A DNA stretch of 64,000 bases. Source: Bacteroidales bacterium. GTDB lineage: Bacteria > Bacteroidota > Bacteroidia > Bacteroidales > P3. The translations under genes and the position numbers were made by a program. The DNA is taken from positions 1 through 64,000 of the forward strand of contig JAKVOZ010000001.1 in assembly GCA_022482545.1 (NCBI GenBank), in the 5' to 3' direction. The notes under the pieces were generated by a model. The model was not told the origin of the DNA, made no database searches, and saw only the letters and a program-made list of their open reading frames with translations. Shown in pieces: positions 8,771 to 16,253 of the stretch (its first letter is position 1; each line of letters starts with the position of its first letter).

Positions 8771-9063
8771 TCGTAACTATTAAAATTATTATGTTATATT
8801 ATTAAAATATTTATTTTTTTTGATACTTTTTATCTTAATATATTAATTATCAAATAAATAATTTTTATTAATTATCTATTTTATTGATATTAATTCTTTG
8901 ATATATAATTAAATAAATTTTTCTATTAAAGTAAAAACTTAGTTAATTTGTTTATCTTTTTGATAATTAACTATAACTAAAAATACTCCTAAAACCCATA
9001 AATTAGAATAAAGTTTTATTTTTTTATCTCTTGATTTTATAAAAATTAAAACAAAGAAATAAA

Positions 9064-9130
9064 AAATTAGTTCTTTAATCTATTTTAGCGAATTAAAGAA
9101 CTGTTTTACTGAAACAAAGAACTAATTTTG
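9064..9130. repeat. 21-bp family repeats, one inverted and two direct units
   Basis: An inverted unit (aaattagttcttt, 9064-9076) faces two direct 21-base units (9089-9109 and 9110-9130) with the core aaagaact. The arms 9064-9076 and 9116-9128 are perfectly complementary over 13 bases, and 9069-9079 with 9092-9102 over 11, so alternative hairpins can form. Confidence 0.7.
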
Positions 9131-9205
9131 TAAAATAACACAATATCTATTTATCTAATTATCAATAAGTTTTATATTAACAGTAAAAATAATTAATAAA
9201 AACAC

Positions 9206-9235
9206 TTGACAAATAAAAAACATTTTGTATACTTG
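9206..9235 (+). promoter_or_regulatory. promoter upstream of a small ORF
   Basis: TTG at 9206-9208, a 19-base spacer, then TATACTTG at 9228-9235, one base off the consensus TAnnTTTG. The spacing fits a Bacteroidota housekeeping promoter. Confidence 0.6.
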
Positions 9236-9256
9236 CACAAACTAAAACAAACAATT

Positions 9257-9397
9257 ATGGCACGTTATTATGACATAATAATAGAAAAAGTTTACAACAA
9301 AGAAGACTTGTTGCAGAACAATTATGTTTGTAATTCCAATCCAATATATTCTTCTGTAAATATAATTATATTAGGGAAAAATAACTTCATACTCTAA
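9257..9397 (+). CDS. small hypothetical protein, 46 aa
   Basis: The ATG at 9257 (MARYYDIIIEKVYNKED) lies 21 bases after a near-consensus -7 box, behind an A-rich leader (acaaacaatt) typical of translated starts here. The frame could be opened at the TTG at 9206, but that codon is the -33 element itself. The product is short, has no signal peptide and no family I recognise. The start looks like that of a normal cytosolic protein, so it may be the remaining front of a truncated gene. Confidence 0.4.
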   Translation: MARYYDIIIEKVYNKEDLLQNNYVCNSNPIYSSVNIIILGKNNFIL

Positions 9398-9546
9398 TTG
9401 TTGTCTATTGATGCAAGTAATAAATTAATATTTATTATACTTTTCAAGACAATATTCTACTTGTTTCTCATCAAAAGACAACGTAAAAAAATAACGAAAA
9501 AAGTGAGAGAGAATAAATTTAATATTTAATAAAAAATCAAAGAAAA

Positions 9547-10116
9547 ATGAAAAAGATATTTATTATTTCAATAGTAATATTTATTAGTTGTAATTTCATT
9601 AGTTGTAATAATAAAGATGATGAAGGACAGACTAATATTGCAAAAAATGCAGAAAGACAATATTCAGAAGAAGAAATAACTTTTCTTGCAGAATCATTAA
9701 AAGTTGGAATTCCTGCAGAAACATTGATAAAAGCGAAAATGCCATCAACACATATAGTGATATTTACTTTATTTAGAAAAAATAAAAGAGGTCAGTGCGT
9801 TAAATTTGGTATATGTGAATGGTTCCCACGTCAATATTATGAAATAGATAATCTACCATATAGGTATGTTCCTTGTGTTTTAGAAAAAAAAGAAGATGGT
9901 TCATTGAAGCCGTTTATTGTAGAATTAAAAGAAGATGTTTCTACATTACCAGAGGAAGCTTATCAATTTGAAGTAACTCAAGATATTAATATCGATGATA
10001 GCGTTGTAAGAGATTTAGAATTCCAAAAAATAGTTATAAAACAAGGAATATACCCTTATAATAGTAAAATTGGAAAATATGGTGGATATGAGGTTCCTCT
10101 TTATGGTATAAAATAA
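9547..10116 (+). CDS. putative lipoprotein of unknown function
   Basis: 189 aa. The N terminus (MKKIFIISIVIFIS) is a lipoprotein signal with two candidate cysteines, Cys15 and Cys20; FISC followed by NNKDDE favours Cys20. The mature part has a helical acidic segment (QYSEEEITFLAESLKVG), then a mixed region with three more cysteines, ending GGYEVPLYGIK. I do not recognise a domain. It is followed after 41 bases by another lipoprotein gene, possibly as a unit. Confidence 0.7.
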   Translation: MKKIFIISIVIFISCNFISCNNKDDEGQTNIAKNAERQYSEEEITFLAESLKVGIPAETLIKAKMPSTHIVIFTLFRKNKRGQCVKFGICEWFPRQYYEIDNLPYRYVPCVLEKKEDGSLKPFIVELKEDVSTLPEEAYQFEVTQDINIDDSVVRDLEFQKIVIKQGIYPYNSKIGKYGGYEVPLYGIK

Positions 10117-10157
10117 TAATTATATTAAACTATAATCTAATTTATAAATTAACAAAT

Positions 10158-10784
10158 ATGAAAAAGCAAGTTCTATTTATAATATTGTTATGTTATATTA
10201 TTGGCTTTTATTCATGTAATCTTTTAAACTCGACATATAAACATGCGAATAAAGAAGAACAAACAAGATTAAAACCATTAGATATAGATTTTAAAAATGT
10301 AGATTCAAGTTTTCTTAATAAACAAGATTCTAATATTTTGTTTTATTCTATTAATGCAGATGGATTAAAAGAAATAATAAGCAAAAACAATGACAAATAT
10401 GTTTTATGTTGCTCATTTTATTATTGGTGTGAAGGAAGTAGAAATGCTTTTGATTCCATAGAAATGTTTGCCAATCAAAATAATTTAAAATTGATTATCA
10501 TAGAAACGACAGATTGGTTGTATCAGAATAATAGTAGAGCTTTTTTTAAAAGTAAAAAGTTCTATGGTCCTATTTTGTCTTTGGATATAATGAAATATGG
10601 TTATAATTTTAATAATAGAAAGCGTTGGAGAAATTTCATACAAGATGTCTGTGGTGCTAATCCTAAAAAATTATATGGAATATCAGATGTGATTTTATTT
10701 GATAGTAAAGGAAATGTTTTATCTTATGGTGATTTTTATGATGAAATTGATAAAATAAAAGTATTTATTAAAGCATCTAAATAG
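10158..10784 (+). CDS. putative lipoprotein with thioredoxin-like fold and CxxS motif
   Basis: 208 aa. The signal sequence ends in FYSC with lipid-attachment Cys20. The body resembles a thioredoxin/AhpC fold: a strand KYVLCCSFYYW, then Trp90-Cys91-Glu-Gly-Ser94 where catalytic proteins have WCxxC, a following helix (NAFDSIEMFANQNN), strand LKLIIIETT, and a terminal VILFDSKGNVL strand-turn seen in TlpA-like proteins. If the alignment is right, the second cysteine is replaced by serine. Function is uncertain; the fold assignment is inference by eye. Confidence 0.65.
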   Translation: MKKQVLFIILLCYIIGFYSCNLLNSTYKHANKEEQTRLKPLDIDFKNVDSSFLNKQDSNILFYSINADGLKEIISKNNDKYVLCCSFYYWCEGSRNAFDSIEMFANQNNLKLIIIETTDWLYQNNSRAFFKSKKFYGPILSLDIMKYGYNFNNRKRWRNFIQDVCGANPKKLYGISDVILFDSKGNVLSYGDFYDEIDKIKVFIKASK

Positions 10785-10804
10785 TTTAATAAATTGATTT
10801 GAAC

Positions 10805-10836
10805 AGCAAACATTTTTAATATAAAAAATTGTTTGC
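10805..10836 (+). terminator. probable terminator after the lipoprotein pair
   Basis: agcaaacattttt pairs with aaaaattgtttgct across a short loop, with one bulged base. The hairpin lies 20 bases after the stop at 10784. Confidence 0.55.
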
Positions 10837-10909
10837 TTTGCTGCAATAAAATATATTTGTTAATAGAGAATTATTATATTATTTATACTGACTAGTATTA
10901 GATGTATAA

Positions 10910-10987
10910 ACACTTAAAGCAGGAACATATATCTGTTATATCTTTACTCCACAAGGCAAGATAAATAAGAAGTTTATCAAAGAATAA
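10910..10987 (+). pseudogene. remnant of a T9SS type A C-terminal sorting tail
   Basis: The frame after the TAA at 10907 reads TLKAGTYICYIF, then TPQGKINKKFIKE and a stop at 10985-10987. This has the ending usual for T9SS cargo (L-x-x-G-x-Y hydrophobic strand, gk, then KKFIK). Upstream codons in this frame are interrupted by stops and there is no start. It therefore looks like the last 25 codons of a lost cargo gene. Confidence 0.5.
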
Positions 10988-11060
10988 ATAAGAAAAATAA
11001 TATTTAGAATTAATTAAAATTAAAGGCTTTACAAAACAATAAAAGTAAAGTCTTTTTTTG

Positions 11061-11068
11061 TACCTTTG
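11061..11068 (+). promoter_or_regulatory. -7 promoter box of murB
   Basis: TACCTTTG matches TAnnTTTG and stands 29 bases before the murB ATG. No clear -33. Confidence 0.65.
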
Positions 11069-11097
11069 CAAAATAAGTAAAACAAAAGAGAAAAAAG

Positions 11098-12117
11098 ATG
11101 ATAGAGAAAGATGTTGATATAAAAGAGATAACTACCTTTGGTTTGTCGTGCAAGGTAAAAGAGTTGATGCGAATAAAAACAGAACAAGACCTTATGTTGT
11201 TATCTGATAGATACAAAGCAAAAGAAAAGATTTATATTCTTGGAGGAGGAAGTAATAGTGTGTTTTGTGAAGAGGAATATAATGGAATGGTAGCAAAGAT
11301 AGAGAACAAAGGAATGGAGAAGATAAGTGAAGATGAAGATAATGTGATAATAGAAGTTAGTGCAGGTCAAGTGTGGAAAGATTTTGTTGTTGATTGTTGC
11401 GAAAAAGGATTGTCAAACATAGAGAACCTTGCAGCAATACCTGGCGTTGTTGGAGCGGCACCTGTACAAAATATTGGAGCATATGGGCAAGAGGCAAAAG
11501 ATAGTATAGTTGCTTGTGAAGTGTTTGATATGAAAACAAAGACATTCTATTGGATAAGTAATAAAGACTGCCACTTTGATTATCGCTACTCTATCTTTAA
11601 ATATCAAGAAGGTAATCTTGTGATATGGAAGGTAAGGTTCTCTCTTAAAAAACATTTCTCTGTCAATACATCATACAAAGCATTAAAAGATGTTATTGAT
11701 AAGGTAGAAGATAAAAGTAAGATAACTCCAAGTTTTGTTGCAAAGAAAGTAACCGAGATTAGAGATAGTAAGTTACCAGACCCAAAAATACTTGGAAATG
11801 TTGGTTCTTTCTTCAAAAATCCTATTATATCACAAGACCAATATGAACAGATAAAAAAATATTATCCAAACATTGTGTCATTTCCAGCAAAAGAAGGAGT
11901 AAAGATTTCTGCTGGTTGGTTGATAGAACAATGTGGATATAAAGGCAAAAGAGTTGGCAAAGTAGGAATGAGCGAAAAACAAGCCTTGGTTATGGTTAAT
12001 TATGGAGAGGCAACAGGTAAAGAGATAACTGCTTTCGCTAATGCAATAATAGATAGTGTGAAGAATATGTTTAATATACAAATACAAATAGAAGCACATT
12101 TAGTAAGTAATCATTGA
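11098..12117 (+). CDS. murB: UDP-N-acetylenolpyruvoylglucosamine reductase MurB
   Basis: 339 aa, cytoplasmic flavoenzyme that reduces UDP-GlcNAc-enolpyruvate to UDP-MurNAc in peptidoglycan synthesis. The FAD-binding N-terminal domain shows ITTFGLSCKV, YILGGGSNSVF and GLSNIENLAAIPGVVGAAP, then QNIGAYGQE. The catalytic region has YRYSIFK and GSFFKNP with the proton-donor serine, and the C-terminal part ends KITAFANAI-like and IEAHLV. The length and the inserted YRYS loop fit the type I enzyme. The start is the ATG behind an A-rich leader. Confidence 0.96.
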   Translation: MIEKDVDIKEITTFGLSCKVKELMRIKTEQDLMLLSDRYKAKEKIYILGGGSNSVFCEEEYNGMVAKIENKGMEKISEDEDNVIIEVSAGQVWKDFVVDCCEKGLSNIENLAAIPGVVGAAPVQNIGAYGQEAKDSIVACEVFDMKTKTFYWISNKDCHFDYRYSIFKYQEGNLVIWKVRFSLKKHFSVNTSYKALKDVIDKVEDKSKITPSFVAKKVTEIRDSKLPDPKILGNVGSFFKNPIISQDQYEQIKKYYPNIVSFPAKEGVKISAGWLIEQCGYKGKRVGKVGMSEKQALVMVNYGEATGKEITAFANAIIDSVKNMFNIQIQIEAHLVSNH

Positions 12118-12188
12118 TAGGTGTTTTGTCCTAATAGAAGTTAAGAAAGATAATAGAATTAATTAATAATAAAAAGAAATAAATTAGT

Positions 12189-12812
12189 ATGGCAAAGATA
12201 ACAGCAGAAGAATTTTGGAAACGTTTTCAACAAAAGAAAGATAGGTTGATGGATATTGATTCATTGGAAGAGAAGGAGATAGATAGTTTAATGAATGAAG
12301 TAGATGATGACCTTAAAGAATATTGTGCAGGAGTAGATTTTATTCTTGGAGATTTAACAGATAAAGGAAGAACAATAACATTTACAGCAAACGATGATGA
12401 AGATTATTTCTCTGATGTAGAAACACTTTGCGAGAATAGTCCATTGATGGATTTTTGGCAAGTAGAGGCTTTTGTTGCTCCACAAGGAAAGGATGTTGAG
12501 ATTGAAAGTGAAGACGGAAAGAAAGTATTAAAAAGTAAGGATTTGTTTTTTATTCCAATGGAGAGTGAAGAAAAAACAGACAAGATAGGTATAACTGTTG
12601 GAGTGAAGAACTATGATGAAAACAATCAAGATATGATGTTCTTGGTCTATTCTCTTGTGGAAAAGATGATAGGAGAGTATAATACTGTTAAGATGATTGA
12701 ATATTTTGATTTGTGCCTTTTGCCTTTTGACCCAAAACAAGAAGGTTTTTTGCCATTAACACAATTGCCTGATTTTGTTCAATGGAAGATAGAAAAAATA
12801 AAACAAAGATAA
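12189..12812 (+). CDS. hypothetical cytosolic protein
   Basis: 207 aa, acidic, no signal peptide or membrane segment. It begins with a helical region (EEFWKRFQQKKDRLMDIDSLEEKEIDSLMNEV in two parts), followed by an alternating strand pattern, with WQVEAFVAPQGKD and FDLCLLPFDPKQEGFLPL. I do not recognise a family. It starts 71 bases after murB and may be co-transcribed; a strong hairpin follows. Confidence 0.75.
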   Translation: MAKITAEEFWKRFQQKKDRLMDIDSLEEKEIDSLMNEVDDDLKEYCAGVDFILGDLTDKGRTITFTANDDEDYFSDVETLCENSPLMDFWQVEAFVAPQGKDVEIESEDGKKVLKSKDLFFIPMESEEKTDKIGITVGVKNYDENNQDMMFLVYSLVEKMIGEYNTVKMIEYFDLCLLPFDPKQEGFLPLTQLPDFVQWKIEKIKQR

Positions 12813-12815
12813 AAA

Positions 12816-12857
12816 AAATAGTTCTTTATTCTAATAAAATGGATTAAAGAACTATTT
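12816..12857 (+). terminator. hairpin made from facing 21-bp repeat units
   Basis: Arms aaatagttcttta (12816-12828) and taaagaactattt (12845-12857) pair perfectly over 13 bases with a 16-base loop, directly after the stop at 12812. The arms are an inverted and a direct unit of the 21-bp family (direct unit 12840-12860). There is no long T-run, so terminator function is probable rather than certain. Confidence 0.55.
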
Positions 12858-12926
12858 CGTTAATCTCTTATTTCATTGAAGAGAGGAACAAATTCACAAA
12901 AAAAATAAAAAAAATATGTGTTTTTG

Positions 12927-12958
12927 TTTGGAATAATAAAAATAATGATATATCTTTG
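12927..12958 (+). promoter_or_regulatory. promoter of the T9SS cargo pair
   Basis: TTTG (12927-12930), a 20-base spacer, TATCTTTG (12951-12958). This is a full match to the Bacteroidota promoter, 44 bases before the ATG at 13003. Confidence 0.85.
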
Positions 12959-13002
12959 TAAGTGAATTAAAATAAATAATTAATTTAAAAAATAATAAAA
13001 TT

Positions 13003-14142
13003 ATGAAAAACAGTTACATTCTTAAAAAGATTGCTTTGACAATAATGCTAATTGTGATAGCAAATATTGGAAAAGGACAAATAATTCCAAATAGTTCAGA
13101 TACAATAATAACACCTACATATGACACAATGATTAGATTCTATCATCCAGAATTTGCAAATTGCAATACATTTAGTAATTTGCCAAGTGATAGCAATTTT
13201 GTTTTACCAGCAGTAGTCAATTCTTGGCATCATGGTATATATTTTAATTATTATAATACTACTGTACATCCACCGGTATATGATTCTGCAGCAGGTGCTT
13301 GGAGAGAATCATTTCATATAGAAATGGGTTTATTGCTTTCAAAGAATGAGTATTTTCCAGAGGGCTTTGCTCAACCATATCATTTTGATTCACCGGTAAC
13401 AATATGTGGAATATCGGCACATGTTGGAGGAGTCATACCAGAAGATGCTCCTGTTTATTATTTTAGGATATTGGATTCAAAGTTTGCAACCATAGCAAAG
13501 ACGCAAGTATTACCTGCATATGATAGCACAAGAATATTCACATGGCAACATGTAGTTAGAGAAAATTATTGGTTGGATACTGCTGTTCAAGAGGCTAATT
13601 TTTATATAGCAGCAGATGAATCAACAGAAATAGATACAGTAGGGGGATTGCATTCTACAACTTTTACAGTGCATGTTCCAAATTTGTGGTATTATTCAAC
13701 AAATAGTGTATTTGATACTATATGGAGAGATACTACGTATGGATGTCAAGCGAGTGAAAGTCCATGGTTATTAAAGAATGGAGAATGGAAGAAGTTTGCA
13801 GATGATAGTGTTTATCAGTTTTCACAGAAATGTTTCTTAGATTTCATACCTATATTAAAAATAAATAATGGAGCAATCAATGGAGGAAGTGGAATAAAAG
13901 ATATAGATTTAGAGAAAACGTGTTCAGTTTATCCCAATCCCACAGAAGATAGGTTAAAGGTAGAGAGTGATTTCAAAGTAAGGAGTTATGGTATTTATGA
14001 TATGCAAGGCAAGGAAGTGAAAAGAGAGAATATAAATATGTTTGAGTTTGTTCTTAATGTTAAACAACTGCCAACAGGTAGGTATGTTCTTCAACTCGAA
14101 ACGAAGCAAGGAAGAATATTTAAAAACATCATAAAGAAATAA
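13003..14142 (+). CDS. T9SS type A cargo protein, paralogue 1
   Basis: 379 aa. Signal peptide (MKNSYILKKIALTIMLIVIA..., cleaved near GKGQ), an aromatic-rich body of about 270 residues without a family I recognise, then a type A sorting tail: SVYPNPTEDRLKVES, YGIYDMQGKEV, LPTGRYVLQLET and FKNIIKK. The product should cross the outer membrane by T9SS and be released or anchored at the surface. It is followed 58 bases later by a paralogue; the two share three identical blocks separated by diverged ones. Confidence 0.85.
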   Translation: MKNSYILKKIALTIMLIVIANIGKGQIIPNSSDTIITPTYDTMIRFYHPEFANCNTFSNLPSDSNFVLPAVVNSWHHGIYFNYYNTTVHPPVYDSAAGAWRESFHIEMGLLLSKNEYFPEGFAQPYHFDSPVTICGISAHVGGVIPEDAPVYYFRILDSKFATIAKTQVLPAYDSTRIFTWQHVVRENYWLDTAVQEANFYIAADESTEIDTVGGLHSTTFTVHVPNLWYYSTNSVFDTIWRDTTYGCQASESPWLLKNGEWKKFADDSVYQFSQKCFLDFIPILKINNGAINGGSGIKDIDLEKTCSVYPNPTEDRLKVESDFKVRSYGIYDMQGKEVKRENINMFEFVLNVKQLPTGRYVLQLETKQGRIFKNIIKK

Positions 14143-14200
14143 AAACATATTTTATGTAAGTGATTTAAAATAAATAATTAATTAAAAAAATAAAAAAATT

Positions 14201-15328
14201 ATGAAAAACAGTTACATTCTTAAAAAGATTGCTTTGACAATAATGCTAATTGTGATAGCAAATATTGGAAAAGGACAAATAATTCCAAATAGTTCAGATA
14301 CAATAATAACACCTACATATGACACAATGATTAGATTTTATCATCCAGAATTTGCAAATTGCAATAGTTTTTTTACAAATGTTGGTAATTTTGCATTGTC
14401 GCCATATATTATGAATTATTATTATGGGATATATTTTAATTATTACAATGATAAGGTACATCCACCAGTATATGATTCTGTAGCAGGAGCATGGAGAGCA
14501 GCATTCCAACTAATGCATTCAATGTTTGCAAAGAATGAGTATTTTCCAGAGGGCTTTGCTCAACCATATCATTTTGATTCACCGGTAACAATATGTGGAA
14601 TATCGGCACATGTTGGAGGAGTCATACCAGAAGATGCTCCTGTTTATTATTTTAGGATATTGGATTCAAAGTTTGCAACCATAGCAAAGACGCAAGTATT
14701 ACCTGCATATAATGGTGCTGGAAGAGGATGGAGTAGTGTGGTTAGAGCAAATTATTGGTTGGATACCGCTGTTCAAGCAGCTAATTTTTATATAGCAGCA
14801 GACGAAGCAACAGAAATAGATACAGTAATGGGAGTTCATTATGTTAATTATACATTAGATAGGCCAAGTCTTTGGTATTTTGCAACAAATAGTATATTCG
14901 ATACTATATGGAGAGATACTATATTTGGATGTCAAGCGAGTGAAAGTCCATGGTTATTAAAGAATGGAGAATGGAAGAAGTTTGCAGATGATAGTGTTTA
15001 TCAGTTTTCACAGAAATGTTTCTTAGATTTCATACCTATATTAAAAATAAATAATGGAGCAATCAATGGAGGAAGTGGAATAAAAGATATAGATTTAGAG
15101 AAAACGTGTTCAGTTTATCCCAATCCCACAGAAGATAGGTTAAAGGTAGAGAGTGATTTCAAAGTAAGGAGTTATGGTATTTATGATATGCAAGGCAAGG
15201 AAGTGAAAAGAGAGAATATAAATATGTTTGAGTTTGTTCTTAATGTTAAACAACTGCCAACAGGTAGGTATGTTCTTCAACTCGAAACGAAGCAAGGAAG
15301 AATATTTAAAAACATCATAAAGAAATAA
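14201..15328 (+). CDS. T9SS type A cargo protein, paralogue 2
   Basis: 375 aa, the tandem copy of the preceding gene. The first ~165 bases (one difference seen), a middle block (KNEYFPEGFAQPYHFDS to TQVLPAY) and the last 402 bases including the sorting tail look identical to paralogue 1. Segments around residues 56-110, 183-200 and 225-245 differ strongly. The upstream 40 bases are also similar, so the duplication included the leader. Function unknown; secretion via T9SS is predicted from the YPNP...KNIIKK tail. Confidence 0.85.
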   Translation: MKNSYILKKIALTIMLIVIANIGKGQIIPNSSDTIITPTYDTMIRFYHPEFANCNSFFTNVGNFALSPYIMNYYYGIYFNYYNDKVHPPVYDSVAGAWRAAFQLMHSMFAKNEYFPEGFAQPYHFDSPVTICGISAHVGGVIPEDAPVYYFRILDSKFATIAKTQVLPAYNGAGRGWSSVVRANYWLDTAVQAANFYIAADEATEIDTVMGVHYVNYTLDRPSLWYFATNSIFDTIWRDTIFGCQASESPWLLKNGEWKKFADDSVYQFSQKCFLDFIPILKINNGAINGGSGIKDIDLEKTCSVYPNPTEDRLKVESDFKVRSYGIYDMQGKEVKRENINMFEFVLNVKQLPTGRYVLQLETKQGRIFKNIIKK

Positions 15329-15365
15329 AAATAAGAAAGTGTTTTAAATTAGATATAAATGATAG

Positions 15366-15401
15366 AGTGGAGAAAATAATATGTTTTCTTCACTTTTTTT
15401 T
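15366..15401 (+). terminator. rho-independent terminator of the T9SS cargo pair
   Basis: agtggagaaaa (15366-15376) pairs with ttttcttcact (15384-15394), one G-U pair, followed by a run of eight T. Confidence 0.85.
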
Positions 15402-15462
15402 GTGTTGTTGTTACTTGATTGAAAAAAACGATTAAATTAATATCATACTGAAAAATAATTCT

Positions 15463-15470
15463 TATCTTTG
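15463..15470 (+). promoter_or_regulatory. -7 promoter box of the gldFG operon
   Basis: TATCTTTG, 26 bases before the gldF ATG. Confidence 0.7.
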
Positions 15471-15496
15471 CAAGTTAAAAAATAAAAGATAAAACT

Positions 15497-16234
15497 ATGT
15501 GGGTATTATTTAAAAAAGAACTAAATAGTTTCTTAACTTCCCTTATAGGATATATAACAATTGTTGTATTCCTTGTTATAAATGGATTGTTTCTTTGGGT
15601 TATAAATGGAGATTTTAATGTATTTGCTTCATCTCTTGCAACCTTAGATGGATTGTTTGTTATTGCACCGTGGGTTTTCTTATTCCTTATATCAGCAATA
15701 ACAATGAAGATGTTTGCAGAAGAAAAGAAAAATGGTACAATAGAGTTGTTATTAACCAAACCTATTAGCGACATATCAATAATTACAGCAAAGTTCTTAG
15801 CAGGTGTTGTTCTTGTTGTGTTGTCAGTTTTACCAACAATGTTGTATATGATTTGTGTATACAAACTTGGAGCACCGCAAGGCAATCTTGATGTTGGAGG
15901 TATTCTTGGTTCATACATTGGATTGCTTTTTCTTGGAGCAGTGTTTGTTGCAATAGGTATCTTTTCATCATCATTGACAAACAATCAAATTGTGGCTTTT
16001 ATAGTATCAATATTCTTATGTGCTATACTTTACATAGGATTTGATTTTTTGTCTTATGTTCCATTTCTTTCTCATTTTGATTTGTTAATAAAATCACTTG
16101 GTATCAATTATCATTACACTTCAATAAGTAGAGGAGTGATAGATTCAAGAGATGTTATATATTTTCTTAGTGCGATAGGATTTTTCATACTTCTAACCAA
16201 AGTTAGTTTGGAAAGTAGAAATTGGAAAAAATAA
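15497..16234 (+). CDS. gldF: gliding-associated ABC transporter permease GldF
   Basis: 245 aa with six predicted membrane helices, an ABC-2 type permease. MFAEEKKNGTIELLLTKPIS is the conserved cytoplasmic stretch of this subfamily (EE..GT.E.L.t.P), followed by an ILAKF-like helix start (TAKFLAG). In Flavobacterium, GldF works with GldG and the ATPase GldA; the ATPase is not in this window. It is the first gene of gldF-gldG-DUF4340, with 19 bases to gldG. The exact substrate of the transporter is not established. Confidence 0.9.
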   Translation: MWVLFKKELNSFLTSLIGYITIVVFLVINGLFLWVINGDFNVFASSLATLDGLFVIAPWVFLFLISAITMKMFAEEKKNGTIELLLTKPISDISIITAKFLAGVVLVVLSVLPTMLYMICVYKLGAPQGNLDVGGILGSYIGLLFLGAVFVAIGIFSSSLTNNQIVAFIVSIFLCAILYIGFDFLSYVPFLSHFDLLIKSLGINYHYTSISRGVIDSRDVIYFLSAIGFFILLTKVSLESRNWKK

Positions 16235-16253
16235 AGAAGAGGAGGAAAGAACA

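Larger units (their letters stand above)
8653..9205. other. intergenic region without a gene
   Basis: About 550 bases, very AT-rich, with stop codons in every frame. It contains a GC-richer palindromic element near 8721-8770, long A/T tracts (8790-9060), and a group of 21-bp family repeats (9064-9130). I see no RNA gene. Confidence 0.7.
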
